Source of the DNA: Porites lobata
Lineage: Eukaryota; Cnidaria; Anthozoa; Scleractinia; Poritidae
DNA: 64,000 bases
Assembly: GCA_942486035.1 (NCBI GenBank)
Contig: CALNXK010000149.1
Coordinates: forward strand, 1,354,501 to 1,418,500
Direction: 5' to 3'
Positions 49,417 to 61,607 of the stretch are shown one piece after another (within the stretch, counting starts at the first letter, position 1; every line of letters begins with the position of its first letter). Under the pieces are notes generated by a model. That model saw only the letters and a program-made list of their open reading frames with translations. It was not told the DNA's origin and did not search any database. The translations under genes were made by a program, and so were the position numbers.

Positions 49417-49830
49417 TCATCTGCATCCGGACGTTGCATGCAAGTCCAGTGAACGAATCTTTACAACGACTGTGCTGCAAAACCTTGGTGTGAGGCTAGG
49501 ACGATCCCACAGATCCATTCCAATTTTGATAGCATTCTGATCCCTGGGGTCATCAACTCCTCCCTTTTGAACTTTGTCAGCAGCATGCAACAGCAACCAA
49601 CGACGAATACTGGCAGCCCGTCCAACCCGGCCATAAAGGATGTCTCCTGGTACATAATATAGTTGACAGGTCGTCCAAATAGGGTGACAGTCCGCGGGCA
49701 TCCATAAGGACAAGATCCTGTGTTGAATGACTGGGTGCACTTGAAGTCCCATGGTCTTCAGTTTCCAACTAGTTTGGCAAAGATCCGCAGGCACCTTGGC
49801 CAGAGAAAAGTATTGTACCATGAGCCGCAA
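49417..49830 (-). CDS. Unrecognised 137-residue reading frame, possibly a decayed gene fragment
   Basis: The frame is open for 414 nt with higher GC content than its surroundings. It contains blocks that look protein-like (VPADLCQTSWKL, YYVPGDILYGRVGRAASI, RRWLLLHAADK, GMDLWDRPSLTPRF). I do not recognise a family. No transmembrane segment, zinc ligand set or catalytic motif is visible. Two other minus-strand frames are also open here, which suggests compositional bias. It stands alone in more than 10 kb without another gene, so it may be a transposon-derived or processed remnant. Confidence 0.3.
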   Translation of the reverse strand: MRLMVQYFSLAKVPADLCQTSWKLKTMGLQVHPVIQHRILSLWMPADCHPIWTTCQLYYVPGDILYGRVGRAASIRRWLLLHAADKVQKGGVDDPRDQNAIKIGMDLWDRPSLTPRFCSTVVVKIRSLDLHATSGCR

Positions 49831-52800
49831 CGTCTGATTTTAACGTGCTTCCTGTTGCGGTTCATCTTGGTCTGCATAAGCGAGGATGTCACGTCCGGGC
49901 CAAATCTATGATAAATAAACGCCAAGCAAATTTCATGGAAAAAGTAATGATTAAAAAACTGCCCACAAATTTTGGACGACTACTTGGTGGTGAGGACTTT
50001 AAAAAATCAGTGTTACCTCCGTACTAACCGCTCGTTTTCTGTTTTCTTTGGCACTTTTTCCCAGAAGAAGACCAACATTGAACAACGGAGAAACCATTTT
50101 TAGATATTTAAAAAATATTTCAACTGATATTTGATGACGTCTGTTTGTCCTTTTTTCTGCAACAAGCTCTGTGCTCATAAAATATTTACATCATTAGACC
50201 TCTTTTCATACCATTTATTTTAAATGGAGAATCCTCATTATCATACTTTCGATTGATTCATTTGCAACATACGCGAAAAGCAGTCGCATTTGCCTTTTAA
50301 GGTTTTTTTCTGTTTTTAACCGGCTTAGAAACAATAAAAAACCAACAGGAAAAATGCGACGGCTATTGCGATTGAATGCACCATTAATTTCGCCCGCCAA
50401 TTTGCAAACTTTGGATCATGCAAACAACAAAAAAATCAATATCACACTGACATTCTTATGAATTTCAGTTGGCGTACAAGTTTTTTAAAGGCGTTTAATT
50501 GCGTAGTTACCCTTTACGTCATTCCAAATTCAGTTAATTCATAAGTTACATCAAGTACAGTCGACTCCCGATAATTCGAACCTTCAAGGGAAATATAAAA
50601 AAGTTCGAGTTATCGAGGGTAAAATTATATAGAAAATGATCTGAAGGGAAATGAAAATTGCTTCGAGTTAGTGGGAGTCGACTGTACCGTGGACTGAAGA
50701 AGCAACCATACTTGATCCCAAGGCAAAAATCAGTCCCTAATATTTGTGTGGTCAGTATTTTTGACATGCCCTACAAGAAAATGTATTGATTTCCATCAAG
50801 GATTTGCGTGTATTAGATTGAGCTGAAACAGATGAATATACATGTACAGTATCCTTCGTGAAACTTGATATTCTTAGGTTATCGGACGTTTGAAATGTTG
50901 ATTACTTGTCGTTAACAAAAACGCCAGACTAGCGAACGAATAGCGAACGTTATCTCCTAGCGGTCTCTCAGTTAAGCGTGACTTTCTTGAACGAATAGGC
51001 AAAGTTCCGTCAAAGGTTAGTGTTTTGAAGTCCTGAGTTTATACTCCTGGCCGTAAGAAACTGTCATCTTGTTCAGTGCGAAAGAAAAAGAGTTTAACAA
51101 CCCCCAGGGGCGTGGCTAACTGTACGCCACTATGCACATACGTTCGAAGATCAAGAAAATGCAAAATAACAATAATACGAATAAAAAAATGGAAATAGAA
51201 AAACAAAGCAAAGGAACAGAAAGTTAACAAATGATAGCTAAAAAACAGGGCGATTGCCTACACAACTGTGACGTTTTTCAGATAACAAAAGTTTACAACA
51301 ATATGTTATCGGCCTATCACTGTATCATTGTAAGTGTTTATCAAAAGTTTGTAGAGTAAACAAGGTGTAAATTTTGGAGGGAATACAAGATATATTACGG
51401 GCATTGTGAAAGACGGCGAGTAGTTACATTGTGGTATTTTCCCTCAGATCACCGTTTGGACTAGGAATGATGCAGCTGAAACGCCTGCCTGTTGTGTATG
51501 TGTTGGGCCCAGTAGGCTTCAGCTTATTATATCTCGAGAGAAGAGAGGAATTAAATTGATCACGCTTTAAAGGTCGCCATGCAGTCATTCCAATCGCCGA
51601 GTGGTGTCCCCCAAATTGATGCCAACTTTCTTAAGTTTCCTCTACCGAGTGTCTTTATTTTTTCTAAGAAGATGTAATGAGATGTTTTTCCTTGATTATA
51701 CTATAGTCGAAAGCTTCAACAGCTCATGTCTTCACGTTCCATATTAATAAAAAGCGAAAACTCAATCAAGTCATCACCTGTGTGAAAACACTTTGGGAGG
51801 TTAGGGTTGATTTGGAAAACTGTGCCCACTTGTGGAAAATTTCTAGCTACGCCCCTGTGAACTTGTCAAACCACGCAATCTCGGATAAAATAGCGACAGT
51901 TTCTACTGTCGTTTCGCTTCATAATGAATACAGTAAAACTTCCCTACACCGCGAAAAAGCAAAGCTAAAAATTTGGGCTGATCGTAGTTTACTTTAAGAG
52001 CAGACCAGGCTGATTAAGCTAACGATCCTGATCCATGCAACACAACTTCAGGCAAACTGACGAGAATTTCTCTGTCGGACTCGCTCGGCCCTTTTAGTGG
52101 ACATACATGTAGCGATAAAGGCCTTCAGAGATTCAAGCATCCGTCTGTTTTTACACATTATTTTGAAACAAAAACATTTCTCATCGGACCTTTTTCAAAT
52201 TATATTTCAAGAAATTAGTCCACAATCTCTGACTCCCGATCTGGTTGAAGTGACACCTTTTAGGTCCAGCCCAATTTGCAATGTTGCAATGACTTTGACT
52301 GGATAACTTTATTCGTGACTTCAAACGTAATCTCGCTTCACAAATACCACAACGGAGGTATTTAAATTTTATGCTGTACATAAATTAAGTGGAGTAGGAG
52401 TACCAAAAGTACAAATGCAAAACAGGAAACGGCTAACACTGAACCCCGCACTGAACCAAATTAAAAAATATTACAAATATAACATCTTTGCGTAAATTAA
52501 ACTGTCTGTAAGGTGGAAATCCCTCAAGGCTAGCTAGCCGCTCACACTAACATTAAGGAAAATTATCATTTCTTGACTGCATTTTTTTAACAGAATCTTG
52601 GATGAATACTTGACTTTTTTTTCAAGTTTTAAATGTATTCACGAAAACACATATGATGATTTTCAGTTTTGATGTGCTAGGAGCTTACACCAAGCCAAGC
52701 TGGAACTGACGGTGTCAAACTCAAAGCGAGATCACTTGCTTTGTTTCCTTTCCCAAATCCGATCCTAACAATCAAGTCAATAAAGAGAAAACGACGGAAA

Positions 52801-55800
52801 GATTATTCTTTCTTGAAAAACTGGCATTATGAGGCGGTTACCGTCTCTTGGTAGACAGTAGGCTGGGTGTAATACTCACCCGCAAGAAAGCTATGTACCG
52901 GAGAATTAAATTTCAAATCCCAAAAATCGAAATACATTTTGCCATCAAGGAGTCTAGTACTCAAGTATTAGCACTTTGATGCGATATTACAAAGTTGGCC
53001 TGATATGTCATGACGGTGCATTTATGCGAATTTTGTTTCCTCTTAGATAGCAATCTTTGTGATCATGACGCAAGTCATGTACAAGCTTTTCTCAAGTCGT
53101 GAAGGGTAAAAAGTAACCGATTTAATTAAACAGAGTAGCACGAGTAGGAACAAAAACGTTTATTAAAAACCTCTGCAGACATTCCTGGGTTAAGAACTCG
53201 CTGTTAAGCTAACTTACCACAATACGAACAACAACGCCGAAGATAATAGGTCTAGAAACAAAAACTAATTTCAGAAAAAATAAATCAGATGCTCAAGCTA
53301 ACTGATCACGATCAGAGCACGCATAAAGGTCATTGAATATTCAATGTTTTTAATCCGTTAAAGAGCATCTTAAACAATATAACTAGGATTATCCTCTGAA
53401 TTATCATTGGTAAGACGCTCTTAGGGATGAATGTTGGGAAGCAAACGTCGCCAGCAGCGTAGAAACGAACTTGAAAGTGCGGAGACGGCCCGAAGGTTAG
53501 CTTTAATGGTGGCGCACTCAACTGTAATGGGCCGGAGGGCCCATTCTTTTAGGGGAAGTCCCTGGGTATCCTTTCTCGAAATATTAAGTCTTTTCCGCGA
53601 AAAAGTGGGATGGGATGGGGCGGGGGTATGAAGCCACCCGGCTTTACTACCGCTACGGCCATGAGCGTTTTACAAGTTATTCCATCTTTTTGTGTTCAAT
53701 AGCTGCTTCATCAGTCGGTCAAAATGGAAAATCTTGATAGGGAAAGTTTGTGATTATGTTTTGGAGGAACTTCCGGAAGTGAAAAGGGATGTTTCGTGCC
53801 TTTTAATCCTTTTAAATCAAGCCTTACTATCAGACTAAAATTCATTTACCCGAGGCAATGAAAAGCGAGACTGACGAAAGGCGATAAAGAGTTTGGGTCA
53901 TTTAGCGTTATTTTATTTAATAAAATACGTTGCCTTTAATCATATCAAGCGCGGGGAATGTGCAAAGTTTATGATACGTGGCTTTGACAAATAGCACAGA
54001 TAGTCTATGATTGGTCAGACCTTTTTTATTTAAAAACATCTGATTTTAACATTATTTCCTATTTTGTATTGACGCACACTTATCCCTCTATCTACAGTAT
54101 CTATGAAAGAAATCGGTAAGAAAACACAATTTTCCAATTTAGAAAGCTTAAGGTTGGAAAAAAATTGAAGATTTTACCGCACTCGACCATCTTGGTGCCA
54201 AAAGTCTTGGTAAGTATTTTGATATATATTTTTTATTAACTGAACCTTTTTTTACCATTGTTTTCACTTGGCTCTTTATTAGTGTAATAGATTCCTTACT
54301 AGGCGATTTTTTTTTAACTTTAACATTTCGATTTCTTTCTACGTTTGATCCTACCACTAGTCGTGTTTGTTAGTAAAAACCCCTTATAATGTTCATAATA
54401 ATAATAATAAGAAGAAGAACATTACAACAACATTCTTTTTGTACTTTACACTGTAACGAAAGCAAATCGCGAGGGGAAAATGAAGACTGAGTAATTTTAT
54501 TATGTAAAGAAACAACGCCATAGGGGACATGAAATGTGGCTTGCTGATGATTAGAATATTTTAATTAGGACAAAAAGTAGCGCAAGAAAAAAGTATTTCT
54601 TCATCATGTCTAAACCGAAATTAAACAAAAAAAGAAACGTCTGATTAAAAGCTGGATAACCGAAGGGTACGGTAAATTTTCCTTAATTGACAGTCGCTAT
54701 TTTCAGAACAGGTCAATGGTCAAATTTATTGGAGGTTTTGGTTTATTTTTAGTATATGAGTTTTATGACTTAAATTCATTAACTTTCATTCAAATCTTAG
54801 CAATCTTAGAAAGAAAAATATCGGCCGTAAAATAAAATTTCGCTGATGTAGGGCTCTTTTTACGCTTGTCTTGTAGTCTTGTGTAAACAGCTAAATTTTG
54901 AAACAATTAAAGGAATCATGCAACAAGCATGGTGGACCAATGAATGTAGCTACTTCACCCAGTTGCCTACTTCACACTTGTAATACAAATTAAGCAGCTC
55001 TTAGGTATATGTCAAAACTGAAAACTTGAAGACACTCCCGAGGATTAGTTTCAGCGTATAATTTGAGAACGTACAGGGTATTTTAAAGAACAATTAAAAT
55101 GACAAACGATTTCTCTGAGAAGATAACTAAAAACAGCTTTAGGGAATAAATAATATACATCACGTAAAATAATATGAGGATTAAAAACGACACGCAACAT
55201 GAAACGATAACATCTTGCTCGTAAATTGAATTACATAATTCATAGCTAACATGATTTATAAATCCTAACGTGACACAATTTTATAGAATATATAGTTTAC
55301 TGTGATTTCAAAACCCTGATAACAAGGTCTTGCAGGCCATGTTTCGTTTATGTGGAGGAGATAATGACCAAGACTTCCTACGCCCCCGCCATGCCCCTTT
55401 ACTCAACTATTGATTTGTGTATGCTGATCACATAGCTGTGATCAGAGGTTATGCATTGGAGGAGAGATCTACAAGTTTTGGGTGCGCTTTACGGAGGGGG
55501 TGGCTGATTCGAACAAGCGATAACCTGGCTAGGTAATTAAAAAAATCCAGTTTTATTGTAAGAAAAGTCGATTTTAAATACATCTACACAACCACTGAGT
55601 ATATTTTTCGTGAAGTTGGTATTATTGGTGGTTACAAATTTGAAACAAAGTTATACACCACGACCAACACCAAGGCACAGGGAGGTGCGGTTAAAAATGA
55701 TACACAGCAATAATAATATATTTCTAGCGCGTTACGCAACATTTAATATATAGAGATGGCAAAAACAATTATTCAAAAGCACAATAACTCAAGCTTACAA

Positions 55801-57569
55801 ATAGAAATCTCACACAAGATAATTCATTCAACTGAATAAAGTCGTTTAGAGTTCCTTCTTGAGATAGTGCTTTTCCAGACTAAGTTGTTTAAACACTGCG
55901 ATTTATTGTTGATAAACACCAAAAACCACAATGTTTTTTAAAAACAATGGTACAATCTAGCCCTTAACACTAAACCACATATCAAACATTGCAAATTTTA
56001 GAAATGATCAGTATTTTCACGCTGGTAACGTAAATCAGATCTCTATACCAGCCAGCAGCACACTCAAATGGCACTTAAAATTATTGCAAGTCCTTTTCCT
56101 CGATTTTGGCAGTTTTCTACTTTATTGAAAACAGTTCTAATTACATAGTGGATGCACAAGTTATTACTATTAACATCATCAGGTTTATTGCCTATTAATT
56201 TTGATTATTTAAAATATGCATAGTTATAGGTATTGTTATCCTTAAAGCTACTTTGCAATGACTACACTGAAAGGCATAACTCTGCAAAAGAACTCGAGTC
56301 AGCACGTAGATCAAAAAGAAATTCAGGGTAAAATGGTTTCAGCTTGGTTAATTTGATTCTCAGTAACCTTTGTTTCCAAACTCTAAATATACATGAATAA
56401 TCATGAGTAATTAGGGTTAGGAAACAAAGACAACTAAAAAAAAAATTAAAAAAAACTAGGTTGAAAACATTTTAAACTGAATTTCTTTTCAGAGGCCTAC
56501 AACATACACGTAAACATTGATACACCAAGCCTGAATCGTGATCTATTTTAACAATAGTATTAGACCATGGATCTTTTAAAATAAATTTATTGTATTGTCT
56601 TATTATCAGACCAATTTTAGCAATGCTTTCTCACTTTTATCACTGAGAATATTACCTTTTAATTTTTTAGCGTGGAAGGATAATTACAGTAAATGGACTT
56701 ACCCGGAAATCAATATTTTTAATAATTAGCTCTAGCATGTTCCTGTAAAATCCATTCGTTGGCACGTGTAATGTAAGCAATGGTTAATCAAACATCTGTC
56801 TCTCTCTCACACTAATTTTAAGGCTCTTACGCAAGAAAAAATTTATCGCTGATGCGAAAAAAAATTAATTGGGACTTTTATAGGAGTTTCCATCATAGCA
56901 AAACTGTTGGGCGTGCAAGTACGAAGCTTTCATTCATAACTGACTCCTACAGTAAACTCGGTTCAGTATAAACAGAAACTCGTAAGGGGTTGAACAACCC
57001 CTTATGAGTTTCTGGTATAAACTTGGTTCTAAGCTGATGACTACCTGCGTGCCAGAATTCAAAGCCTCAGAGAAAATTTTAACTATTATCAAGTCCTTTC
57101 AAGAGCCATAATGGTCTTTTGTTCTTCAGTATAAACATCTCGACATTGTGTCGGTAAAACAGGGCTAAAAAAAAACGTGTGATAGTTTAGTTTTTGGGTA
57201 AAAAAGGAATCAAATATTATTTGTTTTGACTAATACGGCTACGTTTTTTACCAACAGAAATCAGGTATACCAATTGATATCTATCATATATTTTCGTGCC
57301 CTTTCATTAAACAGATATTTTAGAATGCGAATATATTTTAATTAATATTAATCACTAATATGTTTTTTTAGGCGTTTTTTACCTGTTAGAAGCGATAACG
57401 TTGCTCGAAACTTTAGTGCGAGAATCATTTAGTCCTTAATTGATACTTTTTTTCTGATATTTTCTTCCTTTTTTCTTGTAAGAGGTTAAAAACACAGACA
57501 GATTATTTCAAGGAAGAAGAAATTCCGTCAAGACAGTGATTTCACCTATATTGGGAATTCAACAGCACA
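49831..57569. other. Long gene-free stretch
   Basis: About 7.7 kb of AT-rich DNA with no exon I can support on either strand. Contents seen: the MITE at 50556-50686, a TAA/GAA microsatellite at 54397-54418 and short unremarkable frames. Confidence 0.5.
50556..50686. mobile_element. pogo/Tigger-like MITE (copy 3), intact 131-bp form
   Basis: Near-perfect ends TACAGTCGACTCCCGATAAT and TTAGTGGGAGTCGACTGTA with TA borders. The shortest and best-preserved family member in the window. Confidence 0.85.
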
Positions 57570-58484
57570 ATGGGTTACCCAGCAAAAAGCAACTATTCGT
57601 CCGTAAGTGATACAGAGAGGAAGATAAAGCTGGTATTTTTTGTGTTCACATTCCTCCTCGGAGTTACAGGAAACTCGCTCGTTATTGCTATTCTACGGAA
57701 GAAGAAACGAAAGTCTGTCAACGACATTCTAATCTTTAACTTGTCAACATCCGACTTGACGTTAATGCTGCTTTCATTGCCTGCTAACGTTTTCCTGCTC
57801 GGTGGAATAGACTTTCCGATTTTTTTCTGCAAGTTTATTTCTCCTCTTATGACGGCCACCTTTAACGTCAGCATATTCACTCTGACTTTTATGGCGGTAT
57901 ACCGCTGGCGTGTCATCATAAACTCCCTTCAACCGGAAATGCGTCACAGATTCGTCGTCATATGGATTGCTGCAATTTGGTTTGTTGCAGTACTTCTTCT
58001 ACTTCCGCTGGTGGTCGTCGCCGAAACGAACAAGATCGGTAGCTGCACGGAGAATTGGGGACCAGACCAAAGTCGCGCTTACACTGTTATCCTGTTCATA
58101 CTGCAGTACGTACTTCCGCTGCTAACTATCGCTGGCGCGTATGTATTGATTGCAATCGAGATAGGAAAAGCCGAAAAGCGGCATATTTCAAATGCACAGG
58201 ATCGTGCAGCTTTGGAATTAAGGAGGAAAGAAGACATACAGATTATCAAGATGATGGGAATGATCGTCATATTATTTGCAGTGTGCATGTTGCCAATTCA
58301 GGTCGCGTGGTTGATATCGGACTTCGGACCTGACGAATATAAGAAAGTAGCCAGTGTGATGCTGAGGATGGCTGATATTGCAGCCTATTTACACGCATGC
58401 GTGAATCCCATCATTTACGGAACTATAACGAGATATTTCCGTCGTGAATACATTAAGTACATTAGATCTATTTTTTTCTGCTAA
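57570..58484 (+). CDS. Class A (rhodopsin-like) G-protein-coupled receptor, peptide-receptor-like
   Basis: Single-exon frame of 304 residues with seven hydrophobic segments (about 19-43, 52-74, 86-110, 128-150, 170-197, 228-250, 265-288). Diagnostic residues: G34-N35 in TM1, D62 in TM2, the C87/C159 pair for the extracellular disulphide, W132 in TM4, P183 in TM5, C-M-L-P at 239-242 in TM6 and NPIIY at 279-283 in TM7. N8 is a possible glycosylation site. The ILFILQYVLPL stretch in TM5 and the CTENW loop recall galanin, allatostatin and other neuropeptide receptors; the ligand cannot be told. Odd points: the DRY motif is Y111-R112-W113, the TM6 toggle tryptophan is methionine, and the C-terminal tail is very short. 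Intronless receptors of this kind are expanded in cnidarians. A pyrimidine-rich AG near 57484 could end a 5' UTR intron. Confidence 0.9.
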   Translation: MGYPAKSNYSSVSDTERKIKLVFFVFTFLLGVTGNSLVIAILRKKKRKSVNDILIFNLSTSDLTLMLLSLPANVFLLGGIDFPIFFCKFISPLMTATFNVSIFTLTFMAVYRWRVIINSLQPEMRHRFVVIWIAAIWFVAVLLLLPLVVVAETNKIGSCTENWGPDQSRAYTVILFILQYVLPLLTIAGAYVLIAIEIGKAEKRHISNAQDRAALELRRKEDIQIIKMMGMIVILFAVCMLPIQVAWLISDFGPDEYKKVASVMLRMADIAAYLHACVNPIIYGTITRYFRREYIKYIRSIFFC

Positions 58485-58572
58485 AATCGTTTATGATTGG
58501 TTTAAAGTTCTCTGTTGATGTGTCATAACGTGCTAACGCTGACCAAATTTCGATCATTTATGTCAATTCATC

Positions 58573-58578
58573 AATAAA
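58573..58578 (+). promoter_or_regulatory. Polyadenylation signal AATAAA of the receptor gene
   Basis: AATAAA lies about 90 bases after the receptor stop codon, at a usual distance for a short 3' UTR. Confidence 0.5.
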
Positions 58579-58790
58579 AGACTAAGTATTGGGAGAATGA
58601 CGTCGCGCAGAAACAGCGGCCCGGGGCGGCTCAGCTGTTCTAACAATGCTTTTAAACAAATACTAAATTAATGTTTTAATTCGCGGTTTTCGGAGAAAAC
58701 TTCTTCTGTGATTAAACGATCTTTAACTTTACTCTTAAGGCCAATGCCAACTAATCTTTATTTTTGCTGATGTCTACTGTTGTTTCTTTC

Positions 58791-59000
58791 AGGTACAAAA
58801 CAGAGGTCACAGGTCACAGGTCACATGGCGTGCAGGTCACTGCTTTATTGATAAATAACTGAGATAAACAGTTTCCCCTTAAGCTAAAACTCTATTTCGG
58901 ATGGTGAGTAGGGCTGGTAGACACTTTTAGTGCTGTTTATTTATCGTAGCACTGTGACCTTTACTCTAACCTGCACTTGTGACGGCTGTGACTTGTGACT
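58791..59000 (+). repeat. Dispersed 'ATTTCGGATGGTGA' repeat, copy 2
   Basis: Same order of motifs as 32573-32900. It begins with three tandem CACAGGT units at about 58797-58822. Confidence 0.65.
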
Positions 59001-59321
59001 TGTGTGTTGTACCTGCCGAGATGTAGTTGGGAAGTTGTTGCTCAGTACGTGCAAGCAGAACAAAAGGCTGACAAGACATGTATTTAATAAGGAGCTATCC
59101 CAACCAGTGTACAGGGAAGATTAAGTTAAGTTATAGCCTGTTCTCAGACTCTCCACTTCAGCTTAAGAGACCGTCGAGCGCGCGTATGAAAATAAAAAAT
59201 CTGCGGGGAGGTGGACAGGCTAGTAAAGTTACCAAAAAACCCATTCTAGCAAAATTCGAAGGCCTGTTTCACACACGTACAGTTTTCTATCATGATTTTC
59301 AACAGTCTTATGTAAGAACGT

Positions 59322-59473
59322 GGAAATGATCCTCGCAGTTGAATAAACAACCTACGCGGTTGAAAAAGAACCTGAAAAAATTCAGGCTTGACCGGGAATC
59401 GAACCCTGGCCTTTGTTTTTTCATGTTCTTTTTCATCCGCTTAGGTTATTTATTCAACGCGAGGATCATTTCC
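59322..59473. mobile_element. Fold-back element with tRNA-like TPsiC segment
   Basis: Ends GGAAATGATCCTCGC(A)GTTGAATAA and TTATTCAACGCGAGGATCATTTCC are inverted repeats. The interior contains GACCGGGAATCGAACCCTGGCC, which resembles a tRNA T-arm on the minus strand, without the rest of a cloverleaf. Confidence 0.7.
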
Positions 59474-59696
59474 CCTTTCATATCTGTATCTGGAGTTCAA
59501 AATATGAGTCATTTCATATATTTCCATTCAAGTCTAATGTAAATTATTTTTAACATTCGGACGCAAAGGAAGCAAATAAAGTTATGGGTTAAAAATAGTT
59601 TTAAAAATATGCTTTGCTGTTGTCACGCGTTAGCGCAGCTTAGCGAGAGAGCCCTCTATTCGTTTATGTCGACAAAACAAATAAACAATACATTCG

Positions 59697-59800
59697 AACC
59701 TAGCTCGAATCTCTCTAATACGGGCACCGAAGGGACAGAGTGAAGTGTCTGTATTAGAGAGGTGTCCTTATAAAAGAGGTCACTATGATGACGTCACTTT
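59697..59800. repeat. Repeat 'CTCTAATACGGGCACC', related to 1799-2240
   Basis: CTCTCTAATACGGGCACCGAAGGGACAGA and GTGTCTGTATTAGAGAGGTG are inverted segments matching motifs at 1799-2240. Confidence 0.6.
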
Positions 59801-60654
59801 TATGACTCCACTTACAGTTTAAAGTGTTCAGTGGCTAAAACCAGGCTCCCACTCGTCTTTAAACTGCATTTAAATTTATAAATTTACAGTACAAAGATGG
59901 CTGTCTTTCAGTTGCATACAACATTGTACATCTCAGCGACAAAGTAAGCAAAGTCGTAGACAAATCACTGTTTTAAAACGAAACGAGCTACAGCGCAATG
60001 CGACGTGTTAAAAGATGCAACATAAAGCACAATTCTGAAAGCGTCTTTCGCTATGTATGACTTGTTCGAGTGCCTGTGCTCCTATATGGACAATGGAAAC
60101 CTAACCTCCATTCCCATCAATTTCATCTCACCTGTGGCCGATAGTTCTTTCGCCCTCGCAAATAAAAATGCAGTAAACAGTAACTAGAGTATAACATGTA
60201 CTAGAAAAGATCTTTATGCTATCTGTAGTTATTCAAGCCTGAAAAAGTCGGATATGTTCCTCTGTACACCTTTCGCAAATCGTTATTTGATATTCAGTGA
60301 CTGGGCTTTTGAAATGACATTGCACAGCTCATCAGCCAGACGAGATTCACCTTGTGCAGATTCAGCTGATCGGGATTAGGAATTCACCTGATCACCGCAG
60401 GTTCCGTAATAAAGCCGACACCAGGGTCCCTCTTTTTCCCGTCCCTTCTCTTTACACGAAGTTTCAACGACGTAGCCTGTGAGGGGGGCGTCTGTACAAA
60501 GGCTACCTCGACGCTTATTTTGAGTGATGAAAATATGGCAAATAAATAATCTGTCTTTGAAAAAAAATGTTTCATAATACATCTGATGTTTTTTCGTTTC
60601 ATTTTTCTCAATATACGGGATGAAAAAAGTAAGGCAAAGAACAGTGTTTATATA
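59801..60654. other. Intergenic between receptor and tRNA
   Basis: No gene recognised. Two overlapping minus-strand frames (60376-60660) show no family features; part may be sulfotransferase 3' UTR if transcription passes the tRNA. Confidence 0.4.
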
Positions 60655-60728
60655 AGGCACCGATGGGATTCGAACCCATGACCTCCTGTTTACTAGACAG
60701 GCGCTCTAACCAACTGAGCTACGGCGCC
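60655..60728 (-). tRNA. tRNA-Thr (anticodon AGU)
   Basis: Read on the minus strand, the 74 nt fold as a full cloverleaf. The acceptor stem is GGCGCCG with CGGTGCC (one G-U pair). The D arm reads GCTC-AGTTGGTTA-GAGC. The anticodon stem CCTGT/ACAGG has loop CTAGTAA (anticodon AGT), and the T arm is ATGGG-TTCGAAC-CCAT. The internal A box (TAGCTCAGTTGG) and B box (GGTTCGAACCC) are intact, and a T-run follows about 30 nt downstream. No intron. The gene lies 54 bp past the stop codon of the sulfotransferase on the same strand. Confidence 0.96.
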
Positions 60729-60782
60729 TCTCGGTCCACAGCTTCCGTACTTTTTACACATCGTCGATCTCGGAGTGAAGCT

Positions 60783-61607
60783 CTACGGACCCCCAGTATT
60801 ACCACTGAAGATAGACACAGGAATATCATATTCGAACATTTCAGAATCCCCACGAAATATTCTTATAAGCCTGTTTAGTAGCTGCTTGGAGAGCTGTGAA
60901 TAGAAAAAAGGAATCTTTGAAGAAGTCTTTGAAGGTTTAATCTCTGGAAGTGATACTTTCGCATGTTTGACGCTAGAAATTTCGAAAACATGACGGACTT
61001 CTTTTTCGAGATTTTCAAATCCACCAATGAAGTCATAATCGATTCCACAAGGATGACAAAGTTTGTCGAATGTTTGCCAGTGTTCGTTACGAAACTCGTC
61101 ATTTTCATGGAGTCTTACAACGAAATTGACAAACTCTTCGAATGTTATGATCGATTTATAGCTTGTTTCCTCACCGCTCACGTATCTCGTAGGCGCGATG
61201 TCAGGTCCCCACAAAGAATAGAACGCTGGGTCATAGTTGAAAAATTTATCAATGTAAGCTGACAGTATCCGTTCGAAAGGTTCTCGGACAAACAAGAACT
61301 TGAAATACGATTTCATCATTTGTTCAGATTCATTTTGGGGATAATCAGCCAAAAACTTAAAGTTGCTTGGATCGTGAACCCAGACATCAGATTCCGAAGG
61401 ATTGAGCTGCACCATGACTTTCTTCCACTGAGTACAGCCTACTTTTGGGATGTAACAGTAGAGGGTCTTGAACTTCTCGTTGACTATGATGTTAATTAGT
61501 TCTGCAGTATTAACTGTTTGGTTTATCCTTTTACTTCTTTGGCAAAATTCCCTCAAACTTGCTTTCCTTTTCAAGTTCACAACTTCAATGCTGTCGGCAC
61601 TACCGGG
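60783..61607 (-). CDS. Carbohydrate sulfotransferase, catalytic last exon (5' exons missing)
   Basis: The exon encodes 274 residues to a TAG at 60783-60785. It is a Golgi sulfotransferase of the HNK-1/chondroitin 4-O family (Sulfotransfer_2), which moves sulfate from PAPS to a glycan. The 5'-phosphosulfate loop is YIPKVGCTQWKK, the 3'-phosphate site is FLFVREPFERILSAYIDKF, and HWQTFDKLCHPC with YDFIGGFE is the conserved C-terminal core. There is no ATG at the N-terminus. The frame stays open to a pyrimidine-rich acceptor (GTTCTCTCGGTTTCCAG) just upstream, so translation enters from an earlier exon at phase 0. The signal-anchor and stem exons must lie to the right. The exon is intact with no frameshift. 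Confidence 0.9.
   Translation of the reverse strand, partial: PGSADSIEVVNLKRKASLREFCQRSKRINQTVNTAELINIIVNEKFKTLYCYIPKVGCTQWKKVMVQLNPSESDVWVHDPSNFKFLADYPQNESEQMMKSYFKFLFVREPFERILSAYIDKFFNYDPAFYSLWGPDIAPTRYVSGEETSYKSIITFEEFVNFVVRLHENDEFRNEHWQTFDKLCHPCGIDYDFIGGFENLEKEVRHVFEISSVKHAKVSLPEIKPSKTSSKIPFFYSQLSKQLLNRLIRIFRGDSEMFEYDIPVSIFSGNTGGP

Noticed and set aside
59385..59412. Second tRNA gene
   Set aside because: Only the TPsiC-arm resemblance is present; no acceptor, D or anticodon arm can be drawn.
59339..59542. 67-codon frame containing DRESNPG
   Set aside because: It is a translation of the fold-back element with the tRNA-like T-arm segment, not a gene.
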